Positions 1-6,237 of a stretch of 6,953 bases of DNA are shown one piece after another. Position 1 is the stretch's first letter; each line of letters starts with the position of its first letter. The DNA is from Acidimicrobiaceae bacterium (GTDB lineage Bacteria; Actinomycetota; Acidimicrobiia; Acidimicrobiales; Acidimicrobiaceae). A model generated the notes under the pieces. The model saw nothing but the letters and a program-made list of their open reading frames with translations, searched no databases and was not told the DNA's origin. Location of the stretch: assembly GCA_013044415.1 (NCBI GenBank), contig JABEUO010000160.1, forward strand, positions 1 to 6,953. The letters are read 5' to 3'. The position numbers and the translations under genes were made by a program.

Positions 1-879
1 CATGAAGCGATAGATGGCGTCGATTTCATCGTCTCCGACCAGTCCTATTCGTCCCTAGCGAGGTTGGTAAAAAAGAGCGGGGTAGACACGATCATCCACT
101 CTTTCCTAGTGCTGTCGACTGCGAGTACCCCCTCGAGGTCCCTACATGAAATAAACGTCATTGGCACCATGAACCTCCTCGCAGCAGCGGGTCAGAGCTC
201 CTCGAAGGTCAACAAAATCGTGGTGAAATCTTCGTCTTTGATCTATGGTTCGAGCTTTAGAGACCCGAGCTTTTTCACCGAGACCACTCCACGTTCGTCG
301 AAGCCAAAAACCGAGGTCGAATCGTCGCTAATCGAGGCGGAGAGCTACATCCAGGAGTTCGCCGAGGACAACCCGTACGTGGACCTGTGTGTCCTCCGTT
401 TTCCGAACGTTCTCGGCCCTACCATCGAATCGGACCTCTCTCAAGCCCTAATTAAAGGGGTGGCGCCGGTTGTCTTTGGCTTCGATCCCCTTTTACAATT
501 TGTCCATGAGGACGAAGTCCTCAGGGTGATCGATTTCGTGATGAGCGACTCGATATCCGGTGTATTTAACGTGGCCTCCCCGGACAGATGCCCATGGAGT
601 AGGGTTTACGGAAAGGCCAAGGCTACTCCACTTATAATTCCGCCATTCTTCACCGCCCAGGCGACCGCCCTCTACCGGGCGCTAGGCATAGCTAAGGTCC
701 CATCAGAGTTGGTAGATCTACTCACCTACGGACGGGGGATCGACAGCCAGAAACTCGCGAAGCTTGGCTACAAATACCTCTACAGCACCGAAGAGGCGGT
801 AGACAAGTTTGCAGAGTATGCAAGTTCACTAAGGGGCAGAGCTGTGCCGAAACCACTCGCCAGTATCGCCAATCCGTGA
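1..879 (+). CDS. NAD-dependent epimerase/dehydratase family protein (extended SDR), 5' end missing
   Basis: The frame is open from base 1, so the gene begins outside the window and 292 residues are visible. A TTG at 64 is the first start-like codon, but the in-frame residues before it (HEAIDGVDFIVSD) look like the continuing Rossmann domain, so I treat the gene as partial. The missing N-terminus would carry the glycine-rich nucleotide-binding loop. Numbering from the TTG codon, family features are NVIGTMNLL (31-39), the strand and serine cluster VVKSSSLIYGSS (53-64), LRFPNVLGP (111-119) and LQFVHEDEV (144-152), as in actinobacterial sugar-epimerase-like proteins. The canonical active-site YxxxK is not seen where expected; the nearest tyrosine, Y95 (ESYIQEF), has no lysine four residues later. 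It may therefore bind a dinucleotide without classical epimerase chemistry. Substrate unknown. It ends facing the membrane protein gene at 972. Family assignment is firm, function is not. Confidence 0.85.
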   Translation, partial: HEAIDGVDFIVSDQSYSSLARLVKKSGVDTIIHSFLVLSTASTPSRSLHEINVIGTMNLLAAAGQSSSKVNKIVVKSSSLIYGSSFRDPSFFTETTPRSSKPKTEVESSLIEAESYIQEFAEDNPYVDLCVLRFPNVLGPTIESDLSQALIKGVAPVVFGFDPLLQFVHEDEVLRVIDFVMSDSISGVFNVASPDRCPWSRVYGKAKATPLIIPPFFTAQATALYRALGIAKVPSELVDLLTYGRGIDSQKLAKLGYKYLYSTEEAVDKFAEYASSLRGRAVPKPLASIANP

Positions 880-900
880 TCTCTAACCCAAATTAGCGAT

Positions 901-952
901 ACCACCGGATCCACCAAAGTTCCCCTCGGTGGTCCTCACGGCCGCCTACGGC
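901..952. terminator. Candidate bidirectional terminator between convergent genes
   Basis: The 92-bp gap between two converging genes contains an inverted repeat that can pair as GGA(t)CCACC at 907-915 with GGTGGTCC at 928-935 (8 bp, one bulged base, 12-nt loop). A partly competing pairing joins ACCACCG (901-907) to CGGTGGT (927-933). A second small hairpin, GCCG-CCTA-CGGC, follows at 941-952. There is no T-tract on either strand, so this is not a textbook intrinsic terminator. Location between convergent genes is the main argument for a termination role. Confidence 0.35.
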
Positions 953-971
953 ACCAAATCGCCTCAGTCGG

Positions 972-1460
972 CTAGCTGCTCGCCTTGACCTTCAAGGTGG
1001 CGGGGTTGAGGGCCTTCAAGCTTTCATACCTAAAGACGACCAGCGGACCGAGGATACTCACCAAGCCCAACGGGGCGAGTGAATCGACGACGAGCCCCTC
1101 AGCCACGGCCACCAGGATCATCGCCAGTGCGATCACCAATCCGATTCTGTTCGCCTTATACCTAGCCACCACTTCGTGGTATGCCTCTTTGGATTCGAAG
1201 CCCATTGAGGTCAGTTCATATAGCGACGAGCCAGCCTTGGTGTGGGGAAGCTTCCTCTTGACGATCGTCCGATAGGAGAAGTAGCTGACTAACAGGTTGA
1301 AGAGCGCCAGGAGAGCACCCTCCTTCTCCCCGGTCAACTTTGAAGCAGGCAACAGGAGAATAAGGATCTCAATTACGGCTACCGCAGAGATACGAACCGC
1401 AGCCTGTTCGAGTTCTCCATAATGCCACCTGAGATGCTTAGCCAAATAGATCACCTTCAC
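972..1460 (-). CDS. Small polytopic membrane protein of unknown function
   Basis: A 162-residue protein that I do not recognise. Hydrophobicity suggests four membrane helices in two pairs: about 22-41, 47-64, 106-125 and 127-143. A charged loop of about 40 residues (65-105) separates the pairs and contains KRKLPHTKAGSSLYEL and a Lys/Arg-rich stretch just before helix 3, which suggests this loop is cytoplasmic. The N-terminal 20 residues (KVIYLAKHLRWHYGELEQ) are charged and could form an amphipathic helix. There is no signal peptide or catalytic motif. The GTG start at 1460 is well supported because the frame is closed by a TAA 18 bases upstream with no other usable start between them. No Shine-Dalgarno precedes it, and a -10-like box lies 12 bases upstream, so the message may be leaderless or nearly so. 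It lies 198 bp downstream of the amine operon on the same strand and is probably transcribed separately. Confidence 0.75.
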   Translation of the reverse strand: MKVIYLAKHLRWHYGELEQAAVRISAVAVIEILILLLPASKLTGEKEGALLALFNLLVSYFSYRTIVKRKLPHTKAGSSLYELTSMGFESKEAYHEVVARYKANRIGLVIALAMILVAVAEGLVVDSLAPLGLVSILGPLVVFRYESLKALNPATLKVKASS

Positions 1461-1472
1461 CCATATGGGTCC

Positions 1473-1499
1473 ATTTTAGACCTTCAGACGCTAAAGCAA
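1473..1499 (-). promoter_or_regulatory. Candidate promoter of the membrane protein gene, possibly leaderless
   Basis: Read on the minus strand, TAAAAT (1478-1473) matches five of six bases of the -10 consensus and sits 12 bases before the GTG start. TTGCTT (1499-1494) is a poor -35 box at a short 15-bp spacing. The expected transcription start would fall within a few bases of the start codon, which fits the missing ribosome binding site. Prediction only. Confidence 0.3.
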
Positions 1500-1635
1500 C
1501 CTCTATTACCTTGATCCTGGCCCATTGGCGGACAAGGCGCTGCTCAGATGGCTAGGGATCCTTGAAATAACCCAAGAAGGCCTCGGCGTCAGCTCGGATC
1601 AAAATTAACTTCACGGGATGGGCCAAAAGATACCC

Positions 1636-1660
1636 GAGGTTAGAAAAGGCGAACTACCTC
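1636..1660 (-). terminator. Candidate hairpin at the end of the amine operon
   Basis: On the minus strand CTACCTC/GAGGT(t)AG pair as a 7-bp stem with one bulge (1654-1660 with 1636-1643) around a 10-nt loop, overlapping the amidotransferase stop codon. The strand continues CGGGTATCTTTTGG, so there is only a short T-run some distance from the stem. It could end the operon or just stabilise the 3' end. The rest of the gap (1461-1635) shows no gene and only the candidate promoter near 1473-1499. Confidence 0.3.
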
Positions 1661-2384
1661 ATCGGTCCCGGCGACGGGCTCCTTGGCTGAACGAGTTAGC
1701 CCGGGTGACTAACCAATCAAAGAGTGCGGGATCACCACCCACCTCTGGGTGCCACTGAACGCTGATAAGACGGTCTATCTCCGGGTCTTCGATGGCCTCG
1801 ATCACACCGTCGTCGCTAAGTGCGCTGACTACGAGGCGATAACCGAGCTCGGCGACCCCTTGGTGGTGGTGACTCGGGACCTCACGTGGCCGATCTCCGA
1901 TCAACCGGGCGGTATTTGTCCCTGGCACCGGAGTTACCAGATGGGACCCAAAGCCGCCTTTGATCGGGTCGTGTACCTCAGAACCGACCAGGTCAACGAG
2001 GTGCTGGTGCAGTGTTCCGCCGCGGACCACATTTAACAATTGGTGGCCCCTACAGATCGCCAAGATTGGAATCTCATAGTCCAATGCGGCGAGGAGTAGG
2101 TTGGCTTCGAAGGCGTCTCGATCCGCTCTAGCGGATCCGGTCTTTTCATGCCTCGCCGCCCGATATAGCGCAGGGTCAATATCCGCCCCACCGGCGAGGA
2201 TGAGGCCGTCCAACCTTCGCACCAGTGCTTCTTCCTCACCTGGAATGGGAGGAAGAATCACCGACGTACCACCTGAACCGCTCACCGCTTCAACGTAGCT
2301 GGCTGGGAGCACGACCGAATCGAGGTTCCAGGTTCCGAAGGCGGCTGGTTCCCGATAGGCCGATATCCCGATCAAGGGTGCCAC
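1659..2384 (-). CDS. Class I glutamine amidotransferase-like gamma-glutamyl hydrolase (PuuD type, peptidase C26)
   Basis: A 241-residue protein matching the family of E. coli PuuD, which hydrolyses gamma-glutamyl-GABA to glutamate and GABA in the cytoplasm. Family marks in order: IGISAYRE near the N-terminus, LDGLILAGGADIDPALY (58-74), the nucleophile elbow AICRGHQLLNV with Cys111, GTLHQHL (123-129), the histidine cluster VPSHHHQGV (169-177), and SVQWHPE with His212 and Glu214 completing the Cys-His-Glu triad. Length is normal for the family. It has no synthetase partner domain, so it should act as a stand-alone hydrolase. The GTG start is preceded by AGGGGGG (2390-2396) at a 5-nt spacing. 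It is the last gene of the operon, 75 bp after the dehydrogenase; that gap holds only a small hairpin, CTCCC/GGGAG at 2409-2421, close to the ribosome binding site. Expected role: release glutamate and the product amino acid from the oxidised gamma-glutamyl intermediate. Confidence 0.92.
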   Translation of the reverse strand: MAPLIGISAYREPAAFGTWNLDSVVLPASYVEAVSGSGGTSVILPPIPGEEEALVRRLDGLILAGGADIDPALYRAARHEKTGSARADRDAFEANLLLAALDYEIPILAICRGHQLLNVVRGGTLHQHLVDLVGSEVHDPIKGGFGSHLVTPVPGTNTARLIGDRPREVPSHHHQGVAELGYRLVVSALSDDGVIEAIEDPEIDRLISVQWHPEVGGDPALFDWLVTRANSFSQGARRRDR

Positions 2385-2459
2385 AGAGGCCCCCCTAAAT
2401 CCGGCTGACTCCCCAAGGGAGACCTAATCGACGATGAAACGAACATGCAAGATCCGCTC

Positions 2460-3221
2460 CTACAGCGGGGTGACATAGGCGGCGTGTACTCCCCCGTCGA
2501 CGATAAAAGCCGTCGCCACGATGAAAGAAGCGTCGTCGGAGGCCAAGAAGGCCGCCGCCTTAGCGATCTCTTCGGGCTCTGCAAACCTTCCCATCGGAAC
2601 GTGGATTAGACGACGAGCGGCACGCTCTGGGTCCTTTGCAAAGAGCTCCTGGAGCAAAGGGGTATTGACCGGTCCGGGACAGATCGAATTGACCCTGATA
2701 CCCTGCCTCGCAAACTGGACCCCTAGCTCCCTCGACATGGTGAGTACACCACCCTTAGACGCCGTATAGGAGATCTGCGAGGTAGCCGCCCCAAGCAGTG
2801 CAACGAAGGAGGCCGTATTGATGATCGAACCGCCTCCCCTCTCTAAGAGGTGGGGGATGGCATACTTGCAGCAGAGGTAGACACTGGTTAGGTTGACCCG
2901 CTGCACCCTCTCCCACGCCTCAAGCCCAGTATCGAGTATCGAGTCGTCGTCGGGAGGAGATATCCCTGCATTGTTAAAGCAGACGTCGACCCCTCCGTAT
3001 GTCTTAGCGGTCCTCGCGTAGATCTCCTCGACACTCGCCTCGTCGGTTACGTCGGCTTTAATAAACATTCCTCCGACTTGGCTTGCGACCTCTTGACCCT
3101 CGTCGGCCATGTCGACGACGACCACCGTCGCACCCTCATTGGCGAAGACCTTTGCGCTCGCCTTTCCTATCCCGCTTGCCGCACCGGTGATCACCGCCAC
3201 TTTGCCATCGAGTCTTCCCAC
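2460..3221 (-). CDS. Classical short-chain dehydrogenase/reductase (NAD(P)-dependent, FabG-like)
   Basis: A complete 253-residue classical SDR. It shows the dinucleotide-binding TGAASGIG (12-19), an acidic residue after the second strand (VVVVDMAD, Asp37) that favours NAD over NADP, NNAG (83-86), Asn110, Ser138, and the active-site Tyr152-x3-Lys156 in SYTASKGG, followed by PGPVNTP (182-188). All four catalytic-tetrad positions are present, so the enzyme should be active. FabG-like similarity does not imply fatty-acid synthesis: its place between an aldehyde dehydrogenase and a gamma-glutamyl hydrolase suggests catabolic oxidation of a hydroxyl group to an aldehyde or ketone. The GTG start directly abuts the aldehyde dehydrogenase stop codon, and its GGAGG site lies inside the last codons of that gene, so the two are probably translationally coupled. 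Mycobacterial glnA4 loci also contain an SDR. Family certain, substrate inferred. Confidence 0.93.
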   Translation of the reverse strand: MGRLDGKVAVITGAASGIGKASAKVFANEGATVVVVDMADEGQEVASQVGGMFIKADVTDEASVEEIYARTAKTYGGVDVCFNNAGISPPDDDSILDTGLEAWERVQRVNLTSVYLCCKYAIPHLLERGGGSIINTASFVALLGAATSQISYTASKGGVLTMSRELGVQFARQGIRVNSICPGPVNTPLLQELFAKDPERAARRLIHVPMGRFAEPEEIAKAAAFLASDDASFIVATAFIVDGGVHAAYVTPL

Positions 3222-4586
3222 TTAATCCTCCGTTGAGATGAATACATTTTTGACTTCTGTAAATGAGTCGAGGGCATCGGGACCGAGTTCCCTGCCGAGC
3301 CCCGACTGCTTAAAGCCCCCAAAGGGCGTGTTGTACCTTACCGAAGAGTGCGAGTTGACCGACAGGGCCCCGGTCTCCACACCCCGTGCTACCCTTATCG
3401 CCTTTCCCACATCCCTGGTCCAGATGGACCCCGAAAGGCCATACGGAGTGTCGTTTGCGATGCGAATCGCATCCGCCTCGTCTTTAAAGGGGACGACCGC
3501 TACCACCGGGCCGAATACCTCCTCACAAAATACCGGAGATTGCGGCGACTTTGGACGGACAACGGTCGGAGGAAACCAAAATCCCCGACCCTCTGGTGCA
3601 CTACCGCGAAATAGTACCTCCGACTCGTCGACGTAGGAGGCGACCGCCTCCCTCTGGTGCGAAGAGATCAGCGGCCCCATCTGCGAATTCTCATCCATCG
3701 GGTCGAGGACCCGGACCGCCTTTACCGCGGATTCAAACTTTTCCATAAATGTGTCGTATACGCTCTCTTGGACCAGCAACCTCGTCCTTGCGCAGCAGTC
3801 CTGCCCGGCGTTGTCAAAAACACTCATCGGGGCGGAAGCTGCGGCTTTGTCTAGGTCTGAGTCGGCGAAGACGATATTGGCGCTCTTGCCTCCGAGTTCT
3901 AAGGTCACCCTCTTCACCTGCTGAGCGGCCCCGGCCATGATCGCCTTGCCGACCTCGGTCGAACCGGTGAAGCAGATCTTCCTGACGTCTTCATTGGTGA
4001 CGAAGCGCCACCCCACTACGCTACCCTTTCCGACGAGGACCTGAAAGACGCCCTCTGGTATACCCGCCTCCAGGGCCAGCTCACCGATTCGCACAGCGGT
4101 CATCGGGGTTAGTTCAGCGGGCTTCAAAACGACGGTGTTCCCTGCGGCTAAGGCCGGCGCAAAGCCCCAGGATGCTATCGGCATCGGGAAGTTCCACGGT
4201 ACTATAACCCCTACCACACCGATGGGCTCACGAAAGGTGACGTCCAAACCGCCTGCCACCGGTATCTGGCGTCCGAAGAGCCGCTCAGGGGAGGCCGAAT
4301 AGTAGGCTATCACGTCCCTCACGTTTGAAGCCTCCCACCTCGCATTGGCGATGGTGTGCCCCGAATTAGCGACCTCGATCCTTGCGAGTTCTTCTTGATG
4401 CGAGTCGACGACTTCGGCGAATCTCCTCAGTAGACGTGCCCTGTCTGCGGGGGTAACCCCTCGCCAATTGACGCCCGCCGCCTTCGACCTCTCGATGGCT
4501 CGGTCGGCCTCTTGCTCGTCTAAGAGTTCAAGAGTGCCAACCGACTCCTCGTTACTCGGGTTGATTACTTTTAATTCGGTACTCAA
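3222..4586 (-). CDS. NAD(P)-dependent aldehyde dehydrogenase (AldC/PuuC-like)
   Basis: A 454-residue member of the aldehyde dehydrogenase superfamily, which oxidises aldehydes to carboxylates through a cysteine thioester. Key features: PWNFP (130-134, with Asn132), KPAE (155-158), cofactor-loop FTGSTEVG (206-213), general base Glu230 in LELGG, nucleophile Cys264 in GQDCCARTRL (first of two adjacent cysteines by alignment to the usual GQxCxAG pattern), EEVFGP (355-360) and PFGGFKQSGLGRE near the C-terminus. It is a little shorter than the usual 480-500 residues and close to mycobacterial AldC. The TTG start is secure: a TAG lies 15 bases upstream in frame with no other start between, and AGGGGA (4591-4596) precedes it by 4 nt. 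It lies 21 bp after the synthetase and directly abuts the SDR. Probable role: oxidise the gamma-glutamyl aldehyde made by the SDR to the acid, which the hydrolase then cleaves. Confidence 0.95.
   Translation of the reverse strand: MSTELKVINPSNEESVGTLELLDEQEADRAIERSKAAGVNWRGVTPADRARLLRRFAEVVDSHQEELARIEVANSGHTIANARWEASNVRDVIAYYSASPERLFGRQIPVAGGLDVTFREPIGVVGVIVPWNFPMPIASWGFAPALAAGNTVVLKPAELTPMTAVRIGELALEAGIPEGVFQVLVGKGSVVGWRFVTNEDVRKICFTGSTEVGKAIMAGAAQQVKRVTLELGGKSANIVFADSDLDKAAASAPMSVFDNAGQDCCARTRLLVQESVYDTFMEKFESAVKAVRVLDPMDENSQMGPLISSHQREAVASYVDESEVLFRGSAPEGRGFWFPPTVVRPKSPQSPVFCEEVFGPVVAVVPFKDEADAIRIANDTPYGLSGSIWTRDVGKAIRVARGVETGALSVNSHSSVRYNTPFGGFKQSGLGRELGPDALDSFTEVKNVFISTED
3227..3231 (-). 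promoter_or_regulatory. Ribosome binding site inside the end of the aldehyde dehydrogenase gene
   Basis: GGAGG on the minus strand lies 5 nt before the GTG of the SDR gene and overlaps the last codons of the upstream gene (Thr-Glu-Asp-stop). The stop TAA (3222-3224) and the GTG (3221-3219) are adjacent with no gap. This fixes the SDR start and supports coupled translation. Confidence 0.8.
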
Positions 4587-4607
4587 ATCGTCCCCTATCT
4601 AAAAGAC

Positions 4608-6005
4608 CTATAAACGCTCGAAGCTCCTAAAGCGCTCCCAGTCGGTGACCGCAGCCTCAAAAGCGGCTATTTCGATCTCCGCCATATTCAGGTAGTGTTC
4701 TACCACCTCTTGACCAAAGGCATCCCGGGCGATGGCAGAATTGGCGAAAAGTCTCGCCGCATCTTTGAGGTTTGAAGGTACCCTCTCTGCTTCGGCGATG
4801 TATGCATTCCCAGAAGTCCTAGCGGGGAGCTCGAGCTCATTTTCGATTCCGTAGATTCCACCTGCGACCATCGCCGCTATCGCCAGGTAGGGGTTGACGT
4901 CACCCCCGGGTATCCGATTCTCCAATCGAAGCGCCGAACCATGCCCTACGACTCGAAAGGCGCAGGTTCGATTGTCGATGCCCCATGCTATCGCCGTCGG
5001 AGCGAAGGATCCCTTGACGTAGCGCTTGTAGCTGTTGATATTTGGGGCAAACAGGAGGCTCAGTTCGGATAGGGTTGCGAGTTGTCCTGCGAGAAAGTGC
5101 TCAAAGACCTTGGATCCCCCGGGAATCGGACCCCGAGAAGTAGGATCGTGAAATACCGATCGTCCGGCTTGGTCCCTTAGCGACATGTGGATATGACAGG
5201 AGTTTCCCTCTCGCTCGTTGTACTTGGCCATAAAGGTGAGGCTGTATCCCTCCTGTGCTGCAATCTCCTTCGCCCCCAGTTTGAAAAGTGCGTGCTCGTC
5301 AGCTTTTTCTAGTGCTTCGGTATACTTGAACGCCAACTCGTGCTGACCAAAATTACACTCACCCTTTACCGATTCGACCGACATCCCGGCTCCAGACATC
5401 TCCGATCGGATTCGATATAGCAGCGGCTCGATTCGCCCGGTCCCAAGTAGCGAGTAGTCGACGTTGTAGAGATTGACCGGGGTCATATTCCTATACCCAC
5501 CGTTCCATGCTTCTTCATAGCTGTCTTTGAAGACTATGAACTCGAGCTCGGTCCCGACGAAAGCCGAATATCCATGTTCGGCGAGTCTCTCGAGCTGTCT
5601 CTTGAGAATCGTCCTCGGGGCCTGCTCGACCATTCTCTCATTTCCGTAGAGGACATCTGCATGGCAGATCGCCGTCTTGGGATGCCATGGAACGAGTCGT
5701 ATGCTCGTCGGGTCGATACCCATGACAAAATCTCCATAGCCGTTCTCCCAGGAGGTGATTGCATATCCATCCACGGTGTTCATCTCTACGTCCACCCCGA
5801 GGAGGTAGCTGCAACCCTCGAGGGATGTCGATAGCACCTCATCGATGAAGTAGCGGGCGTCGCAGCGCTTTCCCTGCAGTCTTCCTTGCATATCGACCAT
5901 CGCTACGATGACGGTTTCGATCTCGTTCGATTCGACAAGCTCAGCCAACTGACTGGAAGTGAGCCTACCCACTTTGGCAAAATCGCCCACGAAAACCCCC
6001 ATCAC
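4608..6005 (-). CDS. Glutamine synthetase-like gamma-glutamylamine/amino-alcohol ligase (GlnA4/PuuA type)
   Basis: A 465-residue glutamine synthetase-fold enzyme expected to join glutamate to an amine with ATP. The N-terminal beta-grasp region is about 15-120 and the catalytic domain about 125-455. Metal and substrate residues are kept: Glu153 and Glu155 (GTELEF), Glu216 and Glu223 (GECNFGQHE), His271 (SCHIHMSL), NSYKR (324-328), Arg346 and Arg351 (NRTCAFR), Glu362 and Arg364 (RLENRIP). Hallmarks of true ammonia-using synthetase are missing: the DGSS ammonium-site motif is not found, the flap glutamate (E327 of Salmonella, in GYEAP) is replaced by Phe334 (GSFAP), and the NLYDLPPEE adenylylation segment is not recognisable. 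This fits the amine-using GlnA3/GlnA4/PuuA group. It is first in the operon. The start is uncertain: GTG 6005, ATG 6002, or GTG 5990, which has GGGGG five bases ahead and would give 460 residues. Substrate inferred (ethanolamine, polyamine or another amine). Confidence 0.9.
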   Translation of the reverse strand: MMGVFVGDFAKVGRLTSSQLAELVESNEIETVIVAMVDMQGRLQGKRCDARYFIDEVLSTSLEGCSYLLGVDVEMNTVDGYAITSWENGYGDFVMGIDPTSIRLVPWHPKTAICHADVLYGNERMVEQAPRTILKRQLERLAEHGYSAFVGTELEFIVFKDSYEEAWNGGYRNMTPVNLYNVDYSLLGTGRIEPLLYRIRSEMSGAGMSVESVKGECNFGQHELAFKYTEALEKADEHALFKLGAKEIAAQEGYSLTFMAKYNEREGNSCHIHMSLRDQAGRSVFHDPTSRGPIPGGSKVFEHFLAGQLATLSELSLLFAPNINSYKRYVKGSFAPTAIAWGIDNRTCAFRVVGHGSALRLENRIPGGDVNPYLAIAAMVAGGIYGIENELELPARTSGNAYIAEAERVPSNLKDAARLFANSAIARDAFGQEVVEHYLNMAEIEIAAFEAAVTDWERFRSFERL

Positions 6006-6008
6006 CTC

Positions 6009-6025
6009 GGATCTGCCTAAGATCC
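6009..6025 (-). promoter_or_regulatory. Stem-loop next to the synthetase start codon
   Basis: On the minus strand GGATCT-TAGGC-AGATCC is a perfect 6-bp inverted repeat with a 5-nt loop, ending 3 nt before the GTG at 6005. If formed in the mRNA it would hold the only AGG-like ribosome site in its loop and crowd the initiation codons. As DNA it could instead be a small operator. Structure is seen directly; function is inferred. Confidence 0.4.
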
Positions 6026-6061
6026 ACAGGCTAGCTAACGAATTGAAACTAGGTGCGAGGG

Positions 6062-6100
6062 GATCGAGAATTGAAGAGTATAAGTTCGCAAAACTCGATC
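6062..6100 (-). promoter_or_regulatory. Candidate operon promoter: -10 box flanked by an inverted repeat
   Basis: On the minus strand TATACT (6082-6077) matches five of six bases of the -10 consensus, about 70 bases upstream of the synthetase start. No good -35 box is seen at 16-18 bp, which would suit an activated promoter. The box is flanked by perfect 7-base half-sites GATCGAG (6062-6068) and CTCGATC (6094-6100). Their centres are 32 bp apart, close to three helical turns, so a bound regulator could contact both on one face of the DNA. Prediction only. Confidence 0.35.
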
Positions 6101-6119
6101 TTGGCCAGCTACAAAGCGA

Positions 6120-6130
6120 CTACTCAGTAG
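6120..6130. promoter_or_regulatory. Perfect 11-base palindrome, possible operator
   Basis: CTACT-C-AGTAG is fully symmetric about a central base and lies about 40 bases upstream of the proposed -10 box of the operon. It has the size and symmetry of a dimeric regulator site, but a palindrome this short can arise by chance. Confidence 0.25.
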
Positions 6131-6237
6131 CAAGCAGAAGCCTGGAACAAAAAAAGAGACCGCAAAGCGGGCGAGTCATCCTAAATGGAATAGAAGGGAG
6201 ACCTCCGAAAGGATGTAGATTTGTGGCTAATAGATAT

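Noticed and set aside
985..1275. A 96-codon plus-strand frame opposite the membrane protein gene.
   Set aside because: The minus-strand frame has clear membrane-helix periodicity and a secure start; the plus frame shows no domain and is a shadow.
1511..1602. TTGATCC and GGATCAA as a long-range inverted repeat downstream of the operon.
   Set aside because: Seven-base arms about 80 bases apart are easily due to chance in this GATC-rich sequence, and no transposase or repeat boundary is near.
2372..2446. A short minus-strand frame starting at an ATG in the gap before the hydrolase and ending inside it, as a possible leader peptide.
   Set aside because: There is no good ribosome site and no regulatory codon run; it looks like chance.
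3238..3940. Several plus-strand open frames of 60-130 codons opposite the aldehyde dehydrogenase.
   Set aside because: They are antisense to a complete, motif-rich gene and encode low-complexity, Arg/Pro/Ser-rich sequence with no family features.
5534..5834. Open frames on both strands inside the synthetase gene (78 and 86 codons).
   Set aside because: They overlap conserved catalytic-domain coding sequence in other frames and resemble nothing.
6160..6170. CCGC-AAA-GCGG mini-hairpin in the divergent region.
   Set aside because: A four-base stem is too short to support a separate feature.
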